This document shows, one piece after another, positions 1-9,639 of a stretch of 64,000 nt of DNA. Origin of the DNA: Pyrrhoderma lamaoense (taxonomy: Eukaryota > Basidiomycota > Agaricomycetes > Hymenochaetales > Hymenochaetaceae); assembly GCA_002794735.1 (NCBI GenBank), contig NBAZ01000012.1, positions 248,001 to 312,000 on the forward strand, given 5' to 3'. The position numbers and the translations under genes are program-made. Within the stretch, counting starts at the first letter, position 1. Every line of letters begins with the position of its first letter. The notes beneath the pieces are model-generated. The model was not told where the DNA came from. It ran no database searches and was given only the letters and a program-made list of their open reading frames with translations.

Positions 1-117
1 AGATTAGCTCATGAACACCCTGTGCGTCTCTTCTTCAAGTTGTATCTTTGATAATTAACATTGTTTTATTGTTACTAAATCTATCATTGCGTGCCGAAGT
101 GGATACAAGGTCGTAAG

Positions 118-532
118 ATGGAAGCCACCTTATACAAAACCCCTACTAATCACACTACAAGTAAAACTACGAGTCCACCACCAAATACATTAAGAAGAAT
201 AACTCAACGCTTAGTGAACCACGTAGCTCCTGCTTCTAATCAGAATTCTAAAGAACATGAAATCGTAGAGAAACCCACAATACAACGTCGGGGTTCCCGG
301 TCTGCCCCCTCTTCCCAAAAAACTGTGCAGAAAAAAGTCACCATGCAACATGCTAAAGCGCCGCCAAACCGAAACTCGATGATCTTCGTTACAGAGGTGA
401 GTATAGAATTAAAAACGTTTTCCCTGATCGTGTATGATGCTGAATGAGATTTTCATGTCTGTAAAGGTAGCTTATCAAATGGTTTTAATCACGTTACAGG
501 TAGGGGAATACGAGAGGATTTGGGTGATATAA
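118..532 (+). CDS. Small hypothetical protein, two exons
   Basis: I do not recognise this gene. An ATG at 118 opens a 93-codon exon rich in Ser, Thr, Pro and basic residues. It ends at 396 before a good donor (GTGAGT). An acceptor (TTACAG) at 499 continues the frame for ten codons to a stop at 530-532, giving about 103 residues. The composition suggests a disordered, basic protein; I see no signal peptide, membrane segment or domain. An upstream exon beginning before the window is also possible, because the frame stays open above the ATG. Coding status rests only on the open frame and plausible splice sites. Confidence 0.33.
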
Positions 533-951
533 GTAAGGCGTCTACGTTTATATACTCTTGACTACTTCTTAAAATATCATGTCGATTTCAGGGGCTCGGA
601 TGACGGACGCGGGAAAACAAAGTCGTCGTAGAGATTCTGCAGCGAAATAATAACAACGGAGTATTACGCAGATTACTCATAACATCATACAAGTCACCAC
701 TTCTTGCATGTGTATAGTAGTTTCAATGACTTTCGATATCATGTTGAGTTTTGTTCTTGTAAAGGGTGCTCTATTTTTGATACCTGAATCACACCAAATA
801 CAGATATCACATAAGACGAAGTGAAAATAAGTTAGCGTCTCTAGATGTCGCAAGAATCAAGATCTACATATACTAGAAGAATAGGAAAACTTTTCCATGG
901 TATGGTTACGTATTATTGTAGGAACCTAGCATATTCCGATCATAAGTTTTA
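533..951. other. Intergenic, no gene seen
   Basis: This stretch lies between the small plus-strand ORF and the 3' end of the mitochondrial carrier. I see no conserved reading frame, tRNA or repeat in it. It probably holds the 3' untranslated ends of both neighbours. Confidence 0.5.
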
Positions 952-2305
952 TTAGAGGTGTTCTAAGGCTCGGCTTGCAAGTTCGAAGCCAAGGAAAGTT
1001 GCTCCATTTGCGAACGGTGACCTAAATCGCGCAGAAAGGTGTGAGTGAACTGTTTGCATATCAGACAGCAGCAAATCTTATACAAACCTGATGAGTGTCG
1101 GTCCAAGACCACGCATGAATGCATTTTTTCCTTCTGTTCTCCAGACCGTACGTACACAATCAAGCGTTGATTTGTATTTTTGACCATCAGCAGGAGAGAA
1201 AGCATCTGTCTGCATCCGGGTTTTAATCATGTCTATAGGGTATATGCAGGCCCAGAGCTAGTCGTTCAAGAGAAGGTCGACAATCATCAAAACCAGAGTT
1301 GGGATTTAAGCGAAGGAAGAATACATACCGCATAACCAGCGGCAGCACCAAACAGGACAGCTTTGAATGGACTAACGTCCTCACGTTTCACGCCATTACG
1401 GAGCTCACGCTGCATAAGTTTTTCATAAGCCCAGAAATAGGCACCATAACCCACAGCCTCGCGGGTAATTGTGGCCACTTGACCCTTGTATAAACCTGCG
1501 ATACCATGCTTGGAGATAATCTTTTTCACCGCGTCTCCAGGTCCAGAGTAAATCTTATTGTCCATGGACTGGATCTGTAAACCTATTTATATAACACGAG
1601 AAATACGAGTGAATTTGTAAGCTAGTCAGCCGGTTATTATTACTTACGAATACGAATATGTTCCACTGGGCCTGACACGACGCTGTTAGCAACACCAGCT
1701 ACTGAACCCGCAAATACTAGTTGACCTGCGGAAAGCTCCTTCCCATCGGCGCCACCACGACCAGAGCGAATGTTCATCTGACTCAAAGATCGTTTCGTAT
1801 ACTCTAAGGCACCAAATTGGATAGACACGCATGCACCGATTCCGACCAAAGGAGAGACGGTTCCCTTTAGTATCAATTAGAATCATAAATCAAAACCCCC
1901 AGATTCAGTTTTCATACTTATTATTATACAAAGAGTTACCAGAGTGACAAGTCTTACCTTATAAAATGCTAATGGACCTTCATTTTTTAAGATCCCCCCA
2001 GCACAAGAAAGCATCCCTGAATATGTTCCTGCAGGAGCAGTTTGCATCCGCTGCACACAATATTAACTGCTTAGCACAAGAAGAAGTTCAAAAGAGAAGA
2101 AAGTAGATAGTACACACCACTTTGACTATGTCAAATGGCTGACCGACAAGCACCTATTTCAAGTTTGAAAGCATTTCCATTGACATCACTGTTATAACAG
2201 ACACTAATTAATTGAATGAAAGTTTCTGTATACCTGCAAGATACCTCCTGCCGTTCCTGCGACGAGGTCTTTGACAGTTTTTTTCGAGCTATTCTTCTCA
2301 CTCAT
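952..2305 (-). CDS. YMC1: Mitochondrial carrier (SLC25), YMC1/YMC2-like
   Basis: This is a solute carrier of the inner mitochondrial membrane. The yeast relatives Ymc1/Ymc2 are linked to glycine, glutamate or organic-acid transport. I assemble seven exons, about 300 residues, a normal length for the family. The protein opens MSEKNSSKKTVKDLVAGTAG and carries the three PX(D/E)XX(K/R) signature repeats: GQPFDIVKV near residue 30, SGPVEHIRIRLQ near residue 130, and YPIDMIKTRMQTD near residue 220. The segment SPLVGIGACVSIQFG is the most Ymc-like part and argues against the carnitine carrier. All splice sites are GT-AG; one acceptor (AAATAG, about 1583) restores the Arg of HIRIRLQ. No frameshift is needed. 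The substrate is inferred from the family only. Confidence 0.9.
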
Positions 2306-2832
2306 GTCTATCAAACTCTCCCAACTGGACAATGGGGCCAACTAGTAAGGTCCAGAGAGAAGTGAACTTGTCGGTGAAAAGACCGGGAAAAGTTCGATCG
2401 AATGAGTCAAGAAAAACTAGCTGGTTACTATTTTAGGATAATATATAGATCGACAAGGTCCTCGAAAGAGTTATAATGATAAACTAATACATATAAGTGG
2501 TACTAATACTTTAGTCAGTGTAAACAGTCGATACAGATATTAAAGCATAACAAGCATCAAAATCATAGCAAGATAAATACGAAGAACGAATAATGGAATA
2601 AATTGAGTCATCTAGAATGGAATTAACTGTGTTGAGTGTTATATGGTGGGGAAAATATCAAAGGAAAAAACGAAGGAATTAGGAATTAGAATCAATAATC
2701 TGCCACTACTATCCATAAAGTCGAATTGAATCAGATAGGCCAGCCAGTGACCTGTTAGCTCCGAAGGTTTGGTTTATTATTTGTGAGCAGCAATCTCGTG
2801 ATTTGGTTTTAGTTTTGTTCATTAGAAAACGA

Positions 2833-3132
2833 TTACTTTCGGCTTCTCTTCTCCTTCGTTGTCCTCCTTCCCACTAACGATACTTGGTCTGGCCTACTAC
2901 TCGACCGTGCGGCTGCCGACAGATATACCTGCCTCTGCTGTTCGGACAACCTATTCCATGAGAGTGCAACAGCATCAAATGGCGAAAGAGAAGCCGTTGA
3001 GTCACGGGACACATTCGAGTAAGAATCATGGATGCTGGTTGCCATTTTTGGTAATCTAAATGAGCCCCTTCTTTGAATCTTTCTCCTTTGTTTCGTAGTT
3101 TCTTTCTTTTCCCTCCTTCTACACCCAGACAA
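2833..3132 (-). CDS. Possible small basic protein
   Basis: A 99-codon minus-strand ORF sits between the carrier start and NPY1. The part from an internal ATG (about 3045) reads like protein, with a central segment DAVALSWNRLSEQQRQVY followed by a Lys/Arg-rich end. The pattern W-x2-LSEQQRQ-x-Y recalls the last helix of an HMG box, but the first two helices are absent, so I do not call the family. The DNA just upstream (3130-3320) is purine/pyrimidine-strand biased and looks like UTR or promoter. This could be a short real gene, an exon of an unrecognised one, or chance. Confidence 0.22.
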   Translation of the reverse strand: MSGCRRREKKETTKQRRKIQRRGSFRLPKMATSIHDSYSNVSRDSTASLSPFDAVALSWNRLSEQQRQVYLSAAARSSSRPDQVSLVGRRTTKEKRSRK

Positions 3133-4746
3133 ACTCCTTATTCTCGAGTACGTTCAACAGTATGGTCACCGTTTTTTAAAGCTTCTAGAGTCGAGAATAT
3201 AGATATTTCGAAAGGGAAGAGGCCGGAGTTTGAAATAGAAAGAGAAAGGGAGAGAGAGAAAGAGAGCGCGTGTTGCAGAAGCGTGATCTCAAGACTCCCA
3301 GGTAATTGGAGAATGGAGAATTGACGATTTCGTGACCGGATCAGGATGATACAATAGGAAGTGATATAGTCTTTGACTCGGTACAAGCTATCGAGTATGG
3401 AGAGAGTATCGAATCATAGACGGGTCCGAGGACGTTTCGATCGCGGAAGCACAAGAGCCACGGAGTAAAAGTGAAACGGACCAGAAAAAAAAATAAGAAA
3501 GTCAATCAGCTCAGAAGATCGGAGGAACAATAGCGTCGTCAGGGGGCAAGGGGGGAGGAGTACTTAGGAATCTCCAAAAGGTCTTACCTATTTAAAAAAA
3601 CAAGCGTGTCAGATTGCGTGTGTGGGTAAGAATTCTTCTTTCTTTTATTGTTTCAGTGCGAGTTTGGTTTAGTTTCTGCCCCGCGTCAATGAGAATTAAA
3701 ATCGTGTACGCCCTGCGCAAGGTGTTTCGTTATACGTTGAGTGGAGGAAGATTAAAAAAACGGGTCGGTTTCGTAGGAGAGGAGGGGTGTTTTCGGTGGT
3801 TATTCGTGACGACTTTGCAATCTCTTCCACCTTTTATGCAACCTCCCCTCCCCAATTCTCAAACTCAAAAATCCGATTACATACACTATTTACTTATTTA
3901 TTCACTCGGAATCTACAGGGTTCTCTCAATGACTCGCATTAATCCCTGTTGCATAAAGTAACATAGAATACAACAGGGTTAACCAACACGTTCCCTTCCC
4001 AAAGTGAAAGAGGTCATCCGGCTTTCTCATTGTCAGAACAGTAAGCTTGTACATGTGGAACTGAGACACTCCTTACAGATTCCCTTTTAAGGAGATAAAT
4101 TACAGGCTGTAGACACTGTAAATATCGGTTGTCAACTAAACGAAACCGGCACAGTAGATACTTCGAGATTCCCGTTCACCAACATCGAGGATCGTGCATG
4201 TTTAGAGGTCAAGCTGTGAAAAAAAATAAGGAATCTCGGGTAAAGTCTAGCAATTATTAGTTTGTAATTACCCAAAGGAATTACAAAATTCATAATGACA
4301 TGTAAATTTATTCAAATATCGATAAGCCACAACTTTCTACATACGGAAAAGGCCACACGAGTGTTTGTCGCGTGTAAAGCAAAACTAGCCACAAGGGCCT
4401 TTATGGCGTGCGTCTCGAACTTACAATCACCAAATAGAGAACCATAAACGTTGTTTCCACACCGATCAAAAAAGGTTCCGTACTCGTACTCGAGTACTTG
4501 TGCCTGTGATAAACTGATACACAGAAAGATTAGGCGAAATTGAATTATTTATTTCGCCTTCTCGATTATATAGCCTCATCCCTACTATGGGCTTCCGTGG
4601 GGAGGGGGGTGAGGGGTGAGAGGTAGATTGTAATTACACATAGACAGCAGAAAAGCAATGTCATGTGGTACACATCACATTATATACGTACGTCTACTTT
4701 GGACAGAACATCCCATCCTTCTCTTTAAAAAGTTCATTCCCCCCGT
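3133..4746. other. Intergenic; low-complexity and one hairpin
   Basis: The stretch holds a GA-rich tract (about 3235-3270) and a perfect 9-bp hairpin at 4532-4559. ORFs here (for example 3614-3961) have no domain, atypical composition and no splice logic, so I leave them out. It separates the region above the carrier start from the 3' end of NPY1. Confidence 0.5.
4532..4559. other. Perfect 9-bp inverted repeat (hairpin)
   Basis: AGGCGAAAT at 4532-4540 is followed by a 10-nt AT-rich loop and its exact complement ATTTCGCCT at 4551-4559. It lies about 190 bases beyond the NPY1 stop codon, where the transcript's 3' end would be expected. Its function is unknown; it could be a 3'-UTR structure, a small-element remnant or chance. 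Confidence 0.4.
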
Positions 4747-6679
4747 TCATCTCATATTACAGGTTTCCTCGTTGCAAAGCAACCCAACCCCCGCACCGAT
4801 TTTACCGTCTGCCCAATCACGAATAAGCACACCTGCGATGGCGGTTAACGGTGGGACCCGAAATGCGGGAGGCTCGTCTTGATTGACAACACTCGCGTCT
4901 TTGTGTGCGTCCTTGCTGTCCTCGTCTGCATCAAATTTCTTGTGCTCTTGACGAGTGATAGTCGTCCCAAGCTTATGCGCTAACACAGCTTGTACTTCTT
5001 CTCGAGTGAACCAGCGAGCATCTTATAGTAATAGCAATCAGTGATAACTTCACAAGAGTCCCAAGTGATCAGATCTTCCTTACCAACAAGTTCATTGTCT
5101 AGATCGGTTCTTATAGGTTTTGAGGAGTCTGCAACGCATAGAAACCAACCATAAGGCTTGCAGGGTAAGGCTAAAGGGGTTTTTCTCAGTATGAGCTACC
5201 TAAAACATGGAACTTCAGAAATTAAATCTTACCCAGGGTTGACCAGAGTGATACTTCACTCCCCACACTCGAACGCCGCTTCCTCCCAGATTTCCCGTTT
5301 AACAGCATCCTCAAATGATTCACCAGGTTCGATAAGCCAGCAAGAGTCGAATAGAATCCTGTATACAATATTTTTTTAGAAAGGAGAAAGGTCACTAAAA
5401 CCAAGAATATTGTTATCCCTTGAATTCACACATACCATTTGGAAATTTCCTCTAGGCACCCCGTAACAAACTCAAAGTTAGTAGAATTCTGGTTAATTAA
5501 TTATGTTTGATTAAGGTACATTACGACCAAGAAGGATCTTATCTCCAGTTTCGTCAATAATAGCCATAATGACAACGGAATCTGTTCTAGGATGTGAGTA
5601 ATTATGCAATCCCTTTCTGTAAGCAAACAACAAAGTATTATAAGATTAATATAGATATCGACATAGAAATGGAAAAGTGGATAATTTACTAACGCAGAAG
5701 GACAAGGCTTCTTCGCTGTTGACTCTGCCCACGGGAGCAAAGAGGTACAAGCACGCTTCCATCCAGACCAAAGCGAATACGTCGGAGAACCACAACCTGG
5801 ACAGAACTACCCAATGTGATCAATACAATTTTTTTGTACACGGGCCGGGAAATATTGAATGAGCAAAGTATATTGTTGTTGCGTTATCTAATAGAAAACA
5901 TACTAAATTACGAGCATTCCAATCAATCATGCTGCGCGCCTCAGCAAAGACGGCAGCATCAAATGCGGAGAATCCTTGTGAAGCAGCCCTGGGTTCCATG
6001 AATTCAGACCCCGCATTCTTCGCAATTGCTTCAACTGCACTTTTATCCACCTCTGATACATCTAATCCGAAGTATGGAGTTCCGACTATGTTAGCTACGA
6101 CAGAATTGGCGTCTGTCTTTGCACTAAACTCTGTGGATGGGAGTGCTGAAGCGGCTTGACCGAAGTTGATTCTGGTTCGTGCAACCCGAGAAATACGACC
6201 GATGGTCCGTGTAAACGTGCAGCTTCTACATGAGTGATCGTCTTGCCCTCGTCATTCGTAGTCTTTGCAACTTCACCCGGTGTAGCACCTTGTCCAAAAA
6301 CAGGTTCTGTCCAAGTAAGGATTTGACTTCTAGCGTAGGTAGACGTGTAAGTGAGTGTGTCCTATTTGCTGCGTCCACTTTCACCAAAGGCTCTCCTTCT
6401 CTAAACAAAAGCCAACGCGTCTGAGGACTTGCGAGGATAGCCGTTAAGAATGGTGATGAAGTTCTCAACCACGAAAGTCTATTCAGTGGGGAACCCCCGA
6501 GGAAATTAACGTGCCTGTGTGATGCATATAGTCAAAGTTAGTAATCGGCACAACTTCTTTTACATACAAAATGTTTTTATGCCTCTGGTCCCTTTCTTCA
6601 TCCTCAAAGACTTTAGACATGTACGAATTGGATAGAATGAAAAGAAGGAACGAGATATTTTTACTAACGTCTCTGCCAT
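4747..6679 (-). CDS. NPY1: NADH diphosphatase, Nudix family (NPY1/NUDT12)
   Basis: The enzyme hydrolyses NADH and related dinucleotides (and, in this family, NAD-capped RNA) to NMNH plus AMP, typically in peroxisomes or cytosol. Order of domains: N-terminal NFLGGSPLNRLSWLR, then GTPYFGLDV, a zinc ribbon (FCPGCGSPTYSLWSGWKRAC, second Cys pair in KKPCPSA), the segment SHPRTDSVVIMAI, the Nudix box GESFEDAVKREIWEEAG, HSGQPW, and the C-terminal AFRVPPLTAIAGVLIRDW. The start is a short first exon (MAE, ATG at 6677-6679) spliced into the first conserved block. There is no clear C-terminal peroxisomal tripeptide. Four one-base frame breaks occur, near 6288, 6174, 5335 and 5276, each repaired by one added base in a short run. 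These are probably assembly errors; an old pseudogene is the alternative. Confidence 0.9.
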
Positions 6680-7463
6680 CGCTTTCAAAAGCTTGAAAGC
6701 GAGTCGGGGAATGGTGGAAATCGTTGAGTGAGCACGTCAGAAGTAAGTAACATTTGATAACGGTGTAGCTGAGTAAGTACAAGCACTCTGAGCCAACGCG
6801 GACACGGATCTCGTGTGACCCCGAGATCAGCCAATGAATTACGCCGATAGTCATCATAGTGCTCAATCATAGTCTGTTTTCCTTTTTCTCTCGAAAGATA
6901 AACTCATTTTATCGTTTAATTAGCAGCTTTCCTCAGTCTCGATGACACGGTAAAAGCCAGAAAAAAATATAGTACAAAATAGAGTCATTAAGTTGGATGA
7001 ATTTCAACTAGAATTAGTGCTTTATAATCCATCGCTCGTTATCCAAGCTCATTATCTCCATCGATAATTGATGACTGAGAAAGTAAGGAACATACGAAAG
7101 TAGTGGATGAGGTAAAAGGCGGTTATTAATGAACATGTTTCGCTTAAAACAACCCGCCGACTGACCAAAACTCAAAAACGACGCGACTGGCCCATCGTGA
7201 GAACATAGAATATCGTGGCCGGGGTGAACGCAATTAACCAATGCCCTCGCCTTTTACTAGGGCATTCCGTGTGTCCACCCCACAGTAAGGCCACTTACCC
7301 AATCTTTGGAACGCAAGTCACTTGCATGACTTAATTCTTATTGTCTCTTTTGAACTTTTTGTCATTTGGAACCAACTCACTAAATTCAATTTTAATCAAG
7401 TAGCCCCAGATACAGAGCTTATTGTCTCGCTTTATGGTTATTCTAATTTATATGATGAATGTA
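6680..7463. other. Intergenic, NPY1 upstream region
   Basis: This lies between the NPY1 start codon and the stop codon of the HIT zinc-finger gene, both on the minus strand. It should contain the NPY1 promoter. ORFs present here are not conserved in appearance. I see no TATA box or repeat I would defend. Confidence 0.45.
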
Positions 7464-8558
7464 TTATGCATCAAAGGATTCCCAGTCTAATCCTAATTTT
7501 GATATATTTTGCCCTCTTACTGCACTTTCAATAGCTTCAGCTAGTACACGAAGAGCTTTCACATCCTCTTTGTCTACTTCTAGCCCGGGATCATTTGCTT
7601 GCCTTCTTCGACGACTTGACGAGTCTCCCGATGCGCCAGTATTGCTTGTTAGCACTTCATAACTTTCTGAAGAAGCAGATAATCCAGCAATCGAGAAACC
7701 AGAAGATTGAGAAGGAGAAACTCCAAGTACGCGCTGAATAGCAGCTTCACGATCTGGACCTCGCAGTTTATCCAACGATCGGAGTAGTTCAGGCAATCGA
7801 TTATGGGAAGCTAGAGCTTTTCGCACCGCGTGCGAAGTTGCTACAAAACCCGAATAAATGAGTCGTCGATGTATACGACAAGATAGGACAAATTAGCATA
7901 TAGATAAGAAGTTGTGTAAGAAAAGAAAAGAAATCACCGATAGCTTCGTATTGTTTTAAATCTAAAGTCTTAGGGTCATCCCTAGTCAGCGGATCAGGAT
8001 GAGATGGCATATCCGGGACATAAGGCCATTTCAAGGATGAGAGCTTGCGTAAAGGACGGTCCGGGGCTTTAGGCTCTTGTAAAGACTGACTTCCATTTGT
8101 TTCTGAAGTTACAGCTACCCTTTCCGGATTTTCATCTGTTTTTTCTGCATTAGGACTTGAAGGACCTCGCTCGGATGGTAAGGACAATGAAGGAATGGAA
8201 GGAATGTTTGAATTTGAGGATAAAGGGATATCCTCCGGGCTATTTTGGATAGTTTCTCCAGATGTTCCAACGTTCTTCGGGGTCACAGTGACAGCTACTT
8301 CAGTTGTTTTACATGTCGAACCTAATTTCTTGTAAGTAATTTGATAAGAAAAATAGAATATCAACTGTATGACCTTTATGTTGCTTATAGCATGCCATGG
8401 AGCAGCTACAATTGTTCATAAGATCAGTTTCTTCAAAGTGCAATAATAATTTTTGCTACCGGAACACATACTTACTAGACTATATTACATTTTGGACATG
8501 CATATTTTGACTCAGTCAAGTCACAGATCTGACAATTTGCTCGTTTTCGAGGAGCCAT
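7464..8558 (-). CDS. HIT-type zinc-finger protein (ZNHIT3/Hit1-like)
   Basis: Zinc-HIT proteins of this type help assemble box C/D snoRNPs together with Rsa1/NUFIP. The start (MAPRKRANCQICDL, ATG 8556-8558) leads straight into the treble-clef motif: CQIC, then YACPKCN, then after a short intron YCSMACYKQHK and a final Cys in GSTCKT. That gives the C4-C2-H-C ligand set expected of zf-HIT. The middle is a long Ser/Pro-rich linker. The C-terminal third (LPELLRSLDKLRG ... LRVLAEAIESAV) is helical and resembles the ZNHIT3 C-terminal domain. Four exons, all joins in frame. At about 280 residues it is longer than yeast Hit1 (164), because of the linker. It is divergent from DAP1 with a 178-bp shared upstream region. 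The specific ortholog (ZNHIT3 versus another zf-HIT protein) is inferred. Confidence 0.82.
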
Positions 8559-8736
8559 TATTTCCTTCAACTAGATGAAACTCTTCTCCTCTCTGTCCTT
8601 TGAGAGAGATGTTGGTTTCTTAAGAGGATAACTGAAGACTTGATACTTTTACTTGTGAGAAAAGAGTCAAAAAAGGTGTGAAATTCACTCTGAGAGGTCC
8701 TAAATCATGTGCGACACGCTATGATCGGCTAATCCC
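8559..8736. promoter_or_regulatory. Divergent promoter, zf-HIT gene / DAP1
   Basis: Only 178 bases separate the start codons of the minus-strand zf-HIT gene and the plus-strand DAP1 gene, so both promoters and 5' UTRs must lie here. I see no canonical TATA box. A bidirectional promoter is inferred from geometry alone. Confidence 0.6.
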
Positions 8737-9639
8737 ATGGCATCTCTCCCATTCTCCCTCAGCAGTAGTCAGATTCTGCTCCTCTCCGTCCTCTCGCTTC
8801 CCATCTTTATCTTTCTTGGGCGCCTTGTTTCTCCTACACCACCGTCTCCTAGCAGACCTGACCCATCACTGAGCGAGGACGACTCAGATAATAAGCAAGA
8901 AGAGGAAACTGAAGAGACAAAGAGCGTGATGTCTCCAGAGAATGCCGAACTCGCACCGCCGCGAGATGATCCTTTCACTCTCGAGCAGCTGAAAGAATTT
9001 GATGGTAGTAACTCAGAAAAACCAATCTACGTGTCTATCAAAGGTAAGAGAAAGTGATTGGGGTATCTCCTCCTTTCCCTAACACATAATCCACCCCTTG
9101 GTTGACACGTTCCCAAATGTGTGAAGTGTTCACCACTCTGTGTTTGTGGGACTTGTAACATGCAATCTTTCAAATTCCAATACCACCCCTTTCCTGATCT
9201 GCAACACTAACTCTCTTATGGTAACTAATCATCACTGACTTACCTATTCGGAACTGAGTTTAGGGACTGTCTTTGACGTTACCAAGAAACGGATATGTAC
9301 GGGCCTGGAAAGTCTTACAACATCTTTGCTGGGAAGGATGGATCCCGCGGACTTGGGATGTCTAGCTTGAAGATCGAAGACGCAGTTCCAGATTTCAGCG
9401 TCCTCCCGGAAAATGAAATGAAAGTATTGAATGACTGGCACGCATTTTTCACGTACGTTACCATCTACACACATTAATTTACTTCAGTTCTTTTAATTTG
9501 CGCACGTCTATACTTATGCTTATTTCTATGGTATACATTCCCTGATTCTTGTATGTGCGCTTACTTGACCTACTTTAGAAAACGATACAACATTGTAGGG
9601 CGCGTCTCAGACCTTCCGGAAGCCGTTGCCAACCGATAG
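8737..9639 (+). CDS. DAP1: Membrane-associated progesterone receptor-like, cytochrome b5 fold (DAP1/PGRMC)
   Basis: Dap1/PGRMC proteins bind heme and activate cytochrome P450 enzymes such as Erg11 in ergosterol synthesis, at the ER membrane. Three exons: 8737-9043, 9264-9452, 9579-9639. Residues 10-30 form a hydrophobic anchor (SQILLLSVLSLPIFIFLG). After an acidic linker the heme-binding domain starts at FTLEQLKEFDG, continues PIYVSIKGTVFDVT, YGPGKSYNIFAGKDGSRGLG and ends HAFFTKRYNIVGRVSDLP. The Tyr of YGPG and the family spacing are kept. Between VFDVT and MYGPG the frame shifts by one base near 9291 (CGGAT where CGGGAT would keep the frame). This is most likely a missing G. About 155 residues if the base is restored, normal for the family. 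Confidence 0.88.

Noticed and set aside
3614..3961. 115-codon plus-strand ORF
   Set aside because: No domain, odd composition, no splice context; appears to be chance in intergenic DNA.
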